Source of the DNA: Raphanus sativus
Lineage: Eukaryota; Streptophyta; Magnoliopsida; Brassicales; Brassicaceae
DNA length: 64,000 nt
NCBI RefSeq assembly: GCF_000801105.2
Contig: NC_079517.1
Location: forward strand, 62,001 to 126,000
Direction of reading: 5' to 3'
The translations under genes and the position numbers were made by a program. Below, one piece after another: positions 22,764 to 33,885 of the stretch. The notes under the pieces were generated by a model. The model saw nothing but the letters and a program-made list of their open reading frames with translations. It had not been told where the DNA came from and made no database searches. Within the stretch, counting starts at the first letter, position 1; each line of letters opens with the position of its first letter.

Positions 22764-24902
22764 GAGACATCTCTAACCATACTTTATTTTCTACCTCAAA
22801 CACTATTTTAGAATAAAATCTTTTCCAATCTAATTTCATTTTCGACTCAAACATGGAGCAACGACTAGGGTTACTCTATTTATGGAGTAATCTTAACAAT
22901 TGCTCTATTTCAGATTAATTTTTTTATTTACAAAATGGTCTTTTAAATTTTTAATATTTTATTTTTTACTTAAATAATATTTTTTATATTAAAAATGGTA
23001 CAATAACATAAAAATGAGATATTTCATTATTTAATAATTTTAGATAAAATACATAACATAAGTAAAATAAACATAAATAATATAAAGGGTCAATTGGTTG
23101 AAAACCCAAAAAAAAACTAATAATTAAGGATATACCATAACAGTAGAAAATGGTATTGTCTCCTCATGTAAAATTACAATATTGTGTCCTCCTTTCTTCA
23201 CGCAATTAATAAAGAGGGAATAAACAGAGCAAACACACAAAAACAGAGCTTAGAGAAATGGGGAAGCACTTATTCCGATCATCACCACCTCCACGGGAGA
23301 AACAACACCCTCACCAATCTCTCGCCAAACCGTTGTGCAATAGTGTATGAGCAACATCACCACCGTCATCTCCAAATGGAAGAGGTGGAGAGAGTGGGAG
23401 ACGGCGAGGTTGTGATCGGAGGAGGAGGAGGGAGGGGAGATGACGTGGAAGGAGATTGAGACGACTGAGACGGCGTGAGCTAGCCTCTACTTCTTTTTCT
23501 CCTCTCAAATCTTTTTCTCTTATCAAAACTAAACCCTAACCCCCCCCTCTCCTTATGGATTTATAAACCCATGGACAAAAATTTAATACGACGGAGACGT
23601 TGACGGATCTTGGAGACGAAGCGGGTCGAGCGGCGGCCGGAGAAGTCGGAGGAGTCAGACTTGAGATGACGGCGCGGGGGTGGGAAGAGACGCGCTGCGG
23701 GAGCCATGGACGGTTGTCGGGGTTGAGTTGTCGGGGGCTCCGGGGGTGGGTGTTGGTGGTCATGGACGGGGAGACGGAAGAGCGGAGAGAGGACAGAGAG
23801 GTCTCGATGTGGAGAGGAGCTCGGGGCGGAGCTGGGCTTCGAGAGATCTCGGTTTGGGAGAAGAGCTCGGGGGCGGAGCTGGACGTCGTGGAGGCGGCGA
23901 CTGAGACCGCGGCGAGGGGATTTGATTTTCTTTTGCTTTTCTTTAAGGCGGAGGAGTTTAATGGAGGCTTGAAAACGGTGGAAATTGGGGAGGCTTGACG
24001 GGGGTGGAAATCGGGGTAGGCTTGACGGCGGAGGAGTTTGATGGAGATTTGAAAGCGGTGGAGCTTGATGGGGATTGACGGTGGTAGAAACCAGGGAAGG
24101 TTTGAAGGTGGAGGAGAGGAAGAAGGCGGAGGAGAGAAAGAAGGAGAAGGAAAAAACATAATAGGGATATAGTAGTCTTTATATTTTGTTGCACAGTGGA
24201 TAACAGTTGCATATGGTATATACCTAATTACGACATATGTTGTGGGTAGACAATGCAAATTCTCTAATATAAAATAAAGATAACAAAAAACAAGTGATTT
24301 CATAATCAGGAAAATCGTCTCCGGGATCCGCTAAGACCGGTGAAAAATTGCCCAAATTAAAAAAAATGAGAAAGAGCTTGTTGATCTTATGGCTCAGCAT
24401 TTCGTTTTGATATTATTTGCAGTTATTCAGTTTCAATATATGCACAAACATTTGAATCTCGTATGAAATTTAAATCACAAAACAAAACTATTATAATGCT
24501 TGATTTAAAAATATCAAAGATAAAAAAGCTTATTTTCCACTACGCAATACATTAGTAGATCATTAATGGAAAAAATATTTATAATACTCATTATTGAAAT
24601 AACTTATATATTGTCTCTTATTTTTTGGTTTGTGATTTCTATATATTTTTAATAATAAATGTTTGATTCAAATAAATTTTATTTCAAGAAATTTTTGTAA
24701 ACATAAAATAGTTGGAGTTAATAAGTAAAATTTTAAAAGTGTAAGATATTATTAACAATTATTAATAAAATAAAATATAATAATTTTAAAATATTATTTT
24801 TTAGAGTAGAAAATAGAGTGATACATCAGAGTAAAATCTTACTTAATTTTGGTATTGTACTCTTTTAGAATAAAATATAAAGTAATATATTGGAGATGCT
24901 CT
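22764..24902. mobile_element. Old Mutator-like non-autonomous element with GC-rich cargo (2.1 kb)
   Basis: The left end GAGACATCTCTAACC and the inverted right end AGAGCATCTCCAATA open two diverged inverted repeats of about 70-100 bp that continue with similar 'ACTTTATTTT' and 'TTTTAGAATAAAAT' blocks. The flanks 22755-22763 and 24903-24911 agree at 7 of 9 bases, as expected for an old 9-bp Mutator-type duplication. The centre (about 23180-24130) is much more GC-rich than its surroundings and open in several frames, including a long minus-strand Pro/Ser-rich frame (24303-23536). No transposase is seen. The cargo may be captured host sequence, but I do not recognise the source. Confidence 0.5.
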
Positions 24903-24911
24903 AATACTAAT

Positions 24912-25825
24912 GGTTAACCAGTATTTTGAACCGTATATAATTAAGTAATTTTGAGATCATGTGTATATAATAATCATTTGTATAGCTCGAATTCTCCAGG
25001 TTTTATGATGACCAGCTAAAAATCATTTTGTTTATTAATCAGTACTGATCTTAATCTAATATGTTTTAATTATTCTCTTGCATTATCTTGTTGTAGTATG
25101 TTAGTTCCGCTTTGAATAAATGCAAAAATTTAGTCAAAATCAAGTTTTCAAATATTTTTTTTTGTTGTCACAAAAAAAATCTTTATATTATTATATTTCC
25201 GCAAGAAATGAAATCAGTAGATGGATGTAATTTTTCTTAACAAGATTGGAACCCAGTGCTCTTGGAATGTGTTAGGAATCCACGGCTAGTTTTTAGTTTG
25301 TTTTTGAAATGAAATATATTATTCCAAATCAGATGATTAGATGACAATTATGAAAGTCAAATTAAAAATTGCAAGTAGGATAAAAAAGATGAAGGAAGTT
25401 AAAAGTCAGAATATAAATGGGCCGACAGTTGGAATTTACACACGAACATCTTTTACTCGAAATTTCAATAATAATAATAATAATACATGGGCTCAGGCCC
25501 AGTTAGCATTCTTGGTGCTCTGTTTCGTATTTTTCTTGGCAATTGCGAAGGGCACAAAAACAGATGAAACACAAGAAAAAAAAAAAAACAAACTGTTTTG
25601 TTCTCTGATCTCAAGCAGAATACTATCTTCTACAAATATTTCTAAGCTGCTGCATACGTCTGGAAATTAGGAGGGTATAATCTGGTGATTTTTTGCATTG
25701 TCTTGGGCGAAGACTACTTTTGTTGCCCTTAAGGTGTTTGATAGAATGTCTATGAGAGAAATCCCTCATGGTTTAACTAACATATCTCTGACTTGTCTTT
25801 TCTTTTTTTTTCTTAGGTAGAAGAG
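24912..25825. other. Intergenic region and likely 5' leader of the methyltransferase gene
   Basis: AT-rich. A pyrimidine-rich acceptor-like site (TCTTAG|GTAGAAG, near 25816) 10 bases before the downstream ATG suggests an intron in the 5' leader. A short (AAT)n run lies near 25466-25483. No separate gene was seen. Confidence 0.45.
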
Positions 25826-27927
25826 ATGGGAAAAGCCTCTCGGGACAAAAGAGTATGTATTCATTGGCCATAAGAATATCAAAGCTTGCTTATTACTAGT
25901 ACGTTATCATAGAAGCAATTTTCTTGTTGTTTGTGGGCAGGATATATACTATAGAAAAGCCAAAGAAGAAGGATGGCGTGCCAGAAGTGCGTTTAAGCTT
26001 CTTCAGATTGATGAGGAATTCAACATTTTCCAAGGTGTGAAGAGGGTTGTAGACTTATGTGCTGCCCCTGGTAGCTGGAGTCAGGTATGTATGTTTGCTT
26101 CACATCATCATGTGTGTGGTGATTCTCATTTTGTCTGTTAACTTAGTCTCTACCTAGGATTGTAGTTGAGAGTAAGTTGCAATCTCGGTGTTCTCTTCCT
26201 CGATTAGCATTCCTAGTGGTTAACCTAAGAGAGAGAGAGACATGTTAATAATCTGAATCTTATTATTAGTCAACTTTCATTTTGTAGGTTTTGAGTCGTC
26301 AACTGTATCTTCCAGCAAAGTCCTCAGCTGAGTCAAAGTTCGTTTTTCTTTCTCCAATTGTTTTAATTCTGCTCTCTCTTTTTTTTTTTGAAAATTAACA
26401 CCCTTGTTGACCAGAGAAGGAGATCTTCCTCTTATAGTGGCCATAGATTTGCAGCCTATGTCTCCAATCGAAGGTGTCATCCAGGTTCAAGGGGACATTA
26501 CTAATGCTCGTACTGCCCAACTGGTGAATTTTATATCCTCTCTCTTTCTCTCTCACATTATGTGTTTATTTCTATAGCTTACCCTCTTTTTTTTTTTTTT
26601 GTGTGTGTGTGTGTTTTCTCAAAAGGTTATCAGACACTTTGATGGTAGCAAGGCAGACCTGGTTGTTTGTGATGGTGCTCCAGATGGTAAAACGTTTTGT
26701 TTCACATTTCATTTTTTTTTTTTAATTTATTTTAAGATAATATACTCTATCCAAAAATAACGTTCTTCCGGAATTTGGTATGTTAGTTACCGGTTTGCAT
26801 GACATGGATGAATTTGTCCAGTCCCAGCTCATACTAGCGGTAAATTTCTAACTTTTTAAGCATTTGTTTCATCTATAGTGACAAAATAAATCTCTTTTTG
26901 TTAATTTTTGTTTTTTTCGCATCAGGGCTTAACAATTGTAACACATATTCTTAAAGAAGGAGGGAAATTCATTGCGAAGATATTCCGTGGAAAAGATACA
27001 AGTCTCTTGTTTTGTCAGGTAAGTTTTACATATTGTTGCTCTTATCATCATCATCATCATCAACTGTCACTTTTTACTGATATATAGTTATTTGCTTTTA
27101 TTTATATATGTGTGTAGCTCAAGTTGTTTTTCCCAACTGTAACCTTTGCAAAACCAAAAAGCAGCCGCAATTCTAGTATAGGTATATATATCTTTGTTTT
27201 CTGTAAAAAGAGTATTAACTTTCATTTCACTTGTGCAAGTATTATTTGCTTTCACTTAAAGGTTAATCATCAAAGATGTAAAATGTTGAATGCATTTCTA
27301 CACTCTTTTTTTTCTTTTCTTATAGAGGCTTTTGCAGTCTGCGAAAATTACTCTCCACCAGAAGGATTTAACCCGAGAGATCTGCATCGTCTCTTGCAGA
27401 AAGTGGGCAGTCCTTCAGGTGGAAGCCATCTAGGTAAAAATCTCTTTTTATCTTTACCTTCTCTTCAAAGTTAGAGAAGGTATTGTTGAGTAATACTCTT
27501 TCAGTTTACTCTTCCTCAACCAAACTCTCACCTAAAAAGATTGCTCTCTTCATGTGAATTTTACACTTTGGGCAAGACAAGGAAATCTACTTTCCTGTTA
27601 CGTCACCTTCCAGAAGAGAAGAGTCCCTTTTCTTTTTTTTTTTTGGTTAAATGTTACTTGAGAGAGATATTCTTGGTACTCCTTGCAGATTGCAGTAGTG
27701 GTTGGCTTGAAGGACCCAACAAAGTTTATATTCCATTCTTGGCATGTGGTGACTTAACCGGTTATGACTCAGACCGGTCTTACCCACTCCCAAAAGAAGC
27801 AGATGGATCGTCATACCAGAGTTTGGACCCGGTTCAGCCTCCGATCGCACCGCCTTACAAACGAGCTCTAGAGCTCAAGAAAGCTTCAGCACAAAGCATC
27901 CAAGACACGCATGAGGTAATAATATAA
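25826..27927 (+). CDS. SCS9: FtsJ/TRM7-type tRNA ribose 2'-O-methyltransferase, 10 exons, 315 aa
   Basis: Exons 25826-25852, 25941-26084, 26288-26337, 26415-26523, 26626-26686, 26787-26839, 26926-27018, 27118-27181, 27326-27433 and 27689-27927 join in frame to 315 aa. The enzyme transfers a methyl group from S-adenosylmethionine to the 2'-OH of anticodon-loop nucleotides 32/34, as yeast Trm7 and human FTSJ1 do. The SAM pocket reads '[13 protein letters not shown]' (residues 45-57). The RrmJ-type catalytic set is visible as Lys28 ('SAFKLL'), Asp126 ('VVCDGAPD'), Lys166 ('GGKFIAKIF') and Glu201. A Pro-rich tail ('[18 protein letters not shown]') matches the plant proteins. It corresponds to AT5G01230, reported as SCS9. 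The first coding exon is only 27 bp; all introns are GT-AG. Confidence 0.93.
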
Positions 27928-28720
27928 ACAATGAAAAAGCTTTTCATTGGATTCTTTAAAAGAGATGCTGTAGTAATGTGTCTGAAACCTCTTGATATTT
28001 TGTTATGATGAGTTTATATTTTCTTAAGAAAAATTATATGCTTTATTATCGAGTGGGGAATTTTAAATTAAATATATTTTTTTATTTATGTATTTTCCTT
28101 TTGTTATGAAGACAAAGTATTGGGTCAATAAAGAAGGAAGCTTTCTCTGTTTCATGGTCCTCCTGTGATTTTTCTACCCTCTTTTTGAAATTCTAAACTG
28201 GCCCCCACTTTGTGTTTTTCTTTGTTTTAAACCTATGGTAAAAATTCTAAACTGGCCCCCACTTCCTTCTGCGTAATAATGAAAACTCTTAATAGTTTGA
28301 ACGTAATAGTGAATTCAACGATTAATGGTTCATTGAAATGCCAAAGCTCTATACAACTTACTAGAAAAAGAAATCTGAACATAGTTGTGAACGGTGTGAC
28401 TTGTGAAAAAAACCATGATAATGTAAACAATTACGTCATTAAAATCTTGTTTTTGTTCATATATATGATGGGAATAAAAGTTGTCCTAATTATTGACCGT
28501 AGGATTGTATTATTTTGTCGAGATAAAGCCAAGAAGTGGTTTTATTGTCTAAGGAATTATAACAAATTTGTAGTAGCTATATATATATATCTAATTATGA
28601 ATCATTGAGATGCTAAGAAAAAAAAAGGATTAGATATATTAATCAACTGATCTATCAGTTTAAACTCTTTTACATCACAAAATGGAGGACCCGAACCTGA
28701 GTTGGGTGGGTCAAACATAT
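27928..28720. other. Intergenic region between convergent genes
   Basis: AT-rich with a short doubled segment ('taaactggcccccactt', near 28194 and 28248). No gene was recognised; Arabidopsis AT5G01220 (SQD2) is not found here. Confidence 0.5.
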
Positions 28721-29182
28721 CTAGCAAGACCAGGCAGAGATGGAGTTTGATCTCGACAGAGACGAAGAAGAAGAGTGTAAGAACTCGATGCAGTCCTCAA
28801 TGGCTTCTGCACGGTGAGACTCTGACTCGTTTACAGATTTTGACTTCACCAGATACATAGACGATGAAGAGGAACAAGACAAAGACAAAGACGAAGTAGA
28901 AGAAGTAGACAGCGTAGCTTTGGTGTTACTACTACTACTACTCTTCCTTCCCCATGACATAAAACGCAACGTTTTGGCGACTTCGGCTCCAATACGCCGG
29001 AGTAATCTCCTCGCTCTTGGCGAACTCCTGACGTGGAAACTGAAAACTCCGCCGCTGACGACCCTCCGACGACCATGTCGTGAGGAGGTGAGACCGTTGT
29101 GTGTTGGGTAGATGATCGGTTCTTCGTTCTCTTCTTCAGGGTCCGAACTAAAGCTCACTCTTTTGGATCCTCTTCGAGACAT
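28721..29182 (-). CDS. Small Ser-rich plant protein of unknown function, 153 aa
   Basis: An uninterrupted frame of 153 codons starts MSRRGSKRVSFSSDPEEE. It contains a basic centre ('RARRLLRRIGAEVAKTLRF'), two Ser-rich stretches (about 81-108 and 136-148) and a conserved-looking tail 'AEAIEDCIEFLHSSSSS'. That tail and the KRVSFS start occur in a family of short Brassicaceae proteins; by position it should be AT5G01225, listed as josephin-like, but I see no cysteine-protease catalytic region. A basic arginine cluster with many Ser residues would fit a phosphorylated nuclear or membrane-peripheral protein, which is inference only. A (GA)n run and a G10 run lie in the leader at about 29202-29288. 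Confidence 0.75.
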   Translation of the reverse strand: MSRRGSKRVSFSSDPEEENEEPIIYPTHNGLTSSRHGRRRVVSGGVFSFHVRSSPRARRLLRRIGAEVAKTLRFMSWGRKSSSSSNTKATLSTSSTSSLSLSCSSSSSMYLVKSKSVNESESHRAEAIEDCIEFLHSSSSSLSRSNSISAWSC

Positions 29183-31462
29183 ATTCTTGTGCCTGGACTC
29201 TGTAGAGAGAGAGAGAGAGAGAGAGAAAAAACAAAAAATGGAGACGTGAGAGACGTGATCTGAAGAGTATTTATAGGGGGGGGGGGAGAGAAGTGAACGT
29301 CTTGATGAAGAGTTATGGTATGGTGGTGAGAAATTATAAAGTCAAATGGAAAATAGAGGGTTTGTATATGAAAATAAGTGAGCAAAGTTTCTTTATAGAT
29401 AGATGGTTCATGATCTAGCTGTGTTTAATTTGTATATAGTAATATGGTTGTTTTTTTTAACAGGACAGAAACCATTAGCTTGTGGAGTTTTCTTTTATAA
29501 AGACGATGTGGTTTGTTTAATCCGAAGAGAAACAGTAGTCTGGCAACAATGGGTAGGACCCCCTAATATATCACCTAAAAAAAAGCAAAGCTGACAAGAA
29601 GAGAATCAATCTGATTTCTGCTTTTGTCTCTTATTTTAAATCTATCAAATACATATGTAACGATGTATCTTCTTATTGGTTGCTTAGAAGCCACAAAAAG
29701 TTTTCAAAAAAGTCCTAAGAATCTAAGTACTTAAATTCAAGTTCATTACAATGAAATACTTGAAGTCGAGAAATCGACTAGAACAAAAAACAACAATGTA
29801 TGTCTCCCAGACTTGAGCACTTCAAGCTCAATTAGAAAACTTCATGAACAGGAGAATGGCTAGAAGGGACGTTCAACCGAACACTCACCGAAATGGTTCC
29901 AAGCAGCTTCAACAGAGGTGGTTGACTTCCACCTCCGGACACTACTGGAGGAGAACGCCCGATAGAAAAAAATCCCATAGTTATCTCAACAGGAAGCAAA
30001 GTTCAAAAAACAGCAAGCAAAAAACAGTACCGACTCGACACCGCAGAGACAAGAAGGACATGTTACGTTATGGTCAAGCGCATGCGGTCTAAACATGCTT
30101 CATTCGGCAACGCGGCACAAAAGGTGCAGTAGAATTCACCAGCTTCTTTTGTGTACATTCTACCCTCAAATATACAAATAAGCATTACATACAGTGTTTG
30201 GAAAAAATTTGCTAAATAGTGTAATAAATGCTAGTTAAATGTTTATTTGATCGATGAACCAACGATTACACACACGAGTTATAGACTTTGATGTAATTAA
30301 GAAGGCAGTGAGGGACTGTTCTGAGAATCTATTTAATATTAGCGCCATCCGTGGGTTGATACTTTTCAAGCCCCATAAGCTTAATATTAATGGGCTTTAT
30401 TCTGTTTTATATGTTTTTCATTAGCTTCAATTTATTTTCTCCATGTTTAAGACTTTATCCATCATGTTTTTAAGTTTTAACTCGTTACTTTTTATATTGA
30501 CTCATACCTTTTTCTGAGAAAAAAATTGATTGATTCTTTCATGCTTCCGTTAATTATTTGAATTCATACTACACACTGTAGCTGCAATAAGAAATACAAT
30601 GAATTTATATGTATATAGTTAAACAAATTTACTATAGGTTTCCTTTTGTGAAATCAAATATGAATGACAATGTTCTAAAAGTCGGTTTACACAGGTCTAT
30701 TTTAAAAAAAATTAAAGCAAAACGAAACAAAAATTCTAAATGATTTTTAAAAAATTGGTATAAAAACATTCAAAAATCCACATAAACAATATGAAGTTTA
30801 ACCCACTACTTAGCGTTTTTTGAACATTGACAGAGTTTAAACTCTACCATATAAGTTTTGTGAAGTAATATGCATAAGCATGTGTCTTCAAATTGTTTTC
30901 ATTTTTAGCACATGTCCTACTCAAATGACGTATCAATTTCAAGCTTATTTGATCAGCACTCATATTCCCACCAAAGTGAAACGTGTATCTACATGGCTCA
31001 TTTTTTTTTCATTCAACAACTTTTCGGTTTTAGTTTATGAACCGATACCTTTCTGGTAAAACAATATCCATTTGAATGAGATTGTTGGGCTAACGTCATC
31101 TATTGAAAGATAAATCTTTTGTTCTAGCTTTTTTTTTTTCTTCATAATTTCCTCTTATTTTCTGCTCAATATTTGCATATGTTTTTCTTATGAATAGTTA
31201 TTTCTTCATTTACATATAACCCTTAAAGAAACATTAAAACTAAACATTTTTAATATGTAAAACTAAATTAATATATACCATATTAAGATTTGATTTTTCA
31301 AAACATATTAACATATTACAACTTATAAAAACGCATGATCACCAACGAAAATCATTTTATTGGTGCATACACAATTTATTTCAACCTATTGCATGTTAGA
31401 TACCTCGGTTTGTTTATATTTCTCCTTCTTTTCCTTGAAGCCCAAAGAAGAAAACATTCTCG
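29183..31462. other. Intergenic, AT-rich, no recognised gene
   Basis: Leader and promoter of the Ser-rich gene followed by spacer. A GC-richer island at about 29836-30110 holds a plus-strand frame of 82 codons with a basic composition, without recognisable domains. The Arabidopsis genes AT5G01190-01220 expected between these neighbours are not detectable. Confidence 0.5.
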
Positions 31463-31971
31463 TCAAGAGAGAAGATATGTCTTGTTCCTGCAAAACACAA
31501 AAACAACGCATAAACACATTGATTTAATCACAAAAATCACAAACTTTGAAGTCTAGATACCTCGTTTGTTGATCTTTCTCTCCCAATGAAGTAGAACGAA
31601 ATTTGTCCGGTTCCTGCAAAGGCGAAACACCAAATACAATGCGCATAAACATAAAGTTTCATCAAACCCTAGATTTACTCAAGTACAAGCTTGAACCAAA
31701 TGAAGAAATTTACCGCATTTTTCGCTTTCTCTTTTTCGATGTTTTCAATGTCAACGATATGGTGCGGTGAGTTCTTCATCTCCGTTGCCTGCGGCGAACC
31801 AAATACACCATCAAACCATAAACAAAAAGTTTCATAGGCGAACCAAATACAACCGCAAAGACCGTGAAGATAAAAAGGTACAAGCTTCTAATTAGAAGTT
31901 ACCTCCTTTTCCCTTTCCTCGGTTTCGTTCCCTTTTCCGATGCTTTGAATGTGGTGCGGTGGAGTCGTCAT
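31463..31971 (-). CDS. Candidate small gene built of duplicated exons, 4 exons, 73 aa
   Basis: On the minus strand, segments 31971-31903, 31788-31714, 31613-31561 and 31487-31463 are bounded by good GT and AG sites and join in frame to 73 codons starting MTTPPHHIQSIGKGNETEE. Exons 1 and 2 are alike: both have Ser/Pro-Pro-His-His-Ile followed by an acidic-basic Glu/Lys stretch ('SPHHIVDIENIEKEKAK'). Exons 3 and 4, with their adjoining introns, also look like copies of one unit (both begin GAAC after TTTGCAG and both end ACGAG or CCGAG before GTATCTA). An AT-rich TATA-like site (near 32119) and a pyrimidine-rich leader lie upstream. I do not recognise the protein. It may be a real short gene or the first exons of a degenerate one. 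Confidence 0.4.
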
Positions 31972-32207
31972 AGTCACAAACTCGCAGGGAGAGAAGTGGA
32001 GAGAGGAGGAGAAAAAATCGCTTGAATCCCGGAGAGAGGATGGAAGCGAGAAAACAAATGGCGGGAGAAATTGCAAGGGTAGAGAGATGGAGAGATGGAG
32101 AGAAAGAAGCGAAATTTATTTAAAGTGCTGAGATAAGAAAAGAGTCTGTTACGAGAGTAAATGAATTAAAATCACTATAAACACTAGCTGTAAATAATAA
32201 ATCCCCA

Positions 32208-32345
32208 CTAGGGTTGGGCAAAAAAACCGAATCCAAAAAGCCGAACCGAATCCGATCCGAAAAAATAATACCAAATCCGAACCGAAATTGTTTAAATATC
32301 CGAACGGGTTTAAATTTTTGGTATTTAAAGAACCGATGAATAGTC
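32208..32345. repeat. Fragment of a dispersed element with CCGAAC-rich sequence
   Basis: The phrase TAGGGTTGGGCAAAAAAACC followed by CCGAACCGAATCCGATCCG is typical of ends of dispersed Brassicaceae elements. Related CCGAA/CCGGA sequence fills the foldback element at 38309-39811. Only one end is recognisable here, so I call it a fragment. Confidence 0.4.
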
Positions 32346-33199
32346 TATAAAGTAAAAGATAATTCTAGAACTAATTGATATCACTTATCAAATAGTATAA
32401 ATGATATTACAGATAATAATTTATAGTAATTAATTTTTAAAACTATAGAAAGTGTAATAATATTTGATTAATTTCTTTTATATTTATATACTACATAAAA
32501 TAATTAGTAGAACACAACTTATAGAAATTGATATATTGATTTATAAAAAATAGAACATTTATAAAATTATCTGTCGTGACTTACAAAATTATTTTATCTT
32601 AATTTTCAATTATTTATACCAATTTACAAATGTACTTTTTTCGACACCAATTTACAGATGTACTTGGACACAAATCCTTCCACGTACGTTCAGCATCACT
32701 TGATATTCTTTCCTGTTAAGTTGTCTGACCTCAAGAATAGAACATGCATTGGTCATAAATTGATGGCACGCAGTAAATACATGAGTAAGACTCGTCCATC
32801 TGGAAAATAATTATGAGTACGGGTTTTAAAACTTGTTTATTTTTTTGTTTTTCATGACAAATCATGTTTACCTAATAAAAAGATCACGATATTAATTTAT
32901 GGGTTTATTTATATACAAATTTAATTGTTATTTTTTTCTTTTGGATCAATTAGATAATATTGTTATGATTTTTATGTCCCTGTTTATACACGGTCACGGT
33001 CTTTCGGGTTAAACTAAAAATAAGATTTTTCTAACATGCTAACAAAACTTTAAAAGATTATTCAAATACGCAGATAACCGGCAAGATGGGGGATTAGAGA
33101 GAGTAGTCAAATTCTAAAAAAAAGAAAAAATAAATAGAAATAGAGGGACGTACTTGGCAATAAAGACCAAACCAGATTCTGTTCAGTATATTCAGTGTG
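32346..33199. other. AT-rich upstream region of the peptide transporter gene
   Basis: Very AT-rich spacer with no gene, ending at the TATA box at 33201. It holds no repeat with definable ends. Confidence 0.5.
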
Positions 33200-33200
33200 C

Positions 33201-33885
33201 TATAAATACAGATATGGTAGCAAAGCAAAACGCTCAAGCCCCCCCCCCCCCCCCCCCCCCAAAAAAAATATCTTCCTCCTCAAAGCGTCCGGCAGAGCGA
33301 GAGCCACCGTCGTACGAGGGGAAGGTACGTACGGAACGATTAATTAGTTTTTCCTCAGTCGGTTTGTTTAATTATCAATGTTGCCTATCTGTTTCTGTTT
33401 TGTTTGTTATATCTGTTTGTTTAAAATGTCAGATCCTCGATCTGTGTTTAGGTAAAGAACATTGTCCATCTGATAGTACGTAATGGCACAAATCCCGAGG
33501 ATAGTGTGCGCTTTAAACAGAGTCTCAGATCCACAAATATCTCAGACTATATATGTTCTGTATGTTTGCGTTCGATCCTCTTCATATACAATGTTCGTGT
33601 GTATTAGGCTCTCTTCTCTTTAAACAATCGATCGTTTGTGTTTTGCTTAGCAGCAGACTTAACTTGAGAAACAAGTCAGTGATATGGATTCTTCTTTTTT
33701 TTTTTGTTTTCTTGGGTTAAATACTCTCATACCAATCAAATTGTGGGTAACGTGTCTCTAGATTTTTACATTTGTTGTGTTGTTCTTTGATTCTCCTTTA
33801 TTATAGACACCCAACGATATTAAACAAACGATCATGTTTCCTTTACACAGAGAGGCTGAATAATATTTTTAATAAGGACAACAAG
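33201..33885 (+). promoter_or_regulatory. PTR5 core promoter and leader with a long leader intron
   Basis: TATAAATA lies at 33201-33208. About 30 bp downstream is a run of 22 C (33239-33260) followed by A8, at or near the transcription start. A strong donor (GAAG|GTACGT) at about 33325 and an acceptor (TTACACAG|AGAGG) at about 33850 predict a leader intron of roughly 525 bp, ending about 36 bases before the ATG. Confidence 0.5.

Noticed and set aside
23536..24303. A 255-codon Pro/Ser-rich host gene on the minus strand
   Set aside because: Other frames over the same GC-rich core are also open, the composition is low-complexity, and it lies between inverted ends of a mobile element.
29844..30092. 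A basic 82-codon protein
   Set aside because: No splice partners, no promoter and no recognisable domain; possibly a relic of a mobile element.
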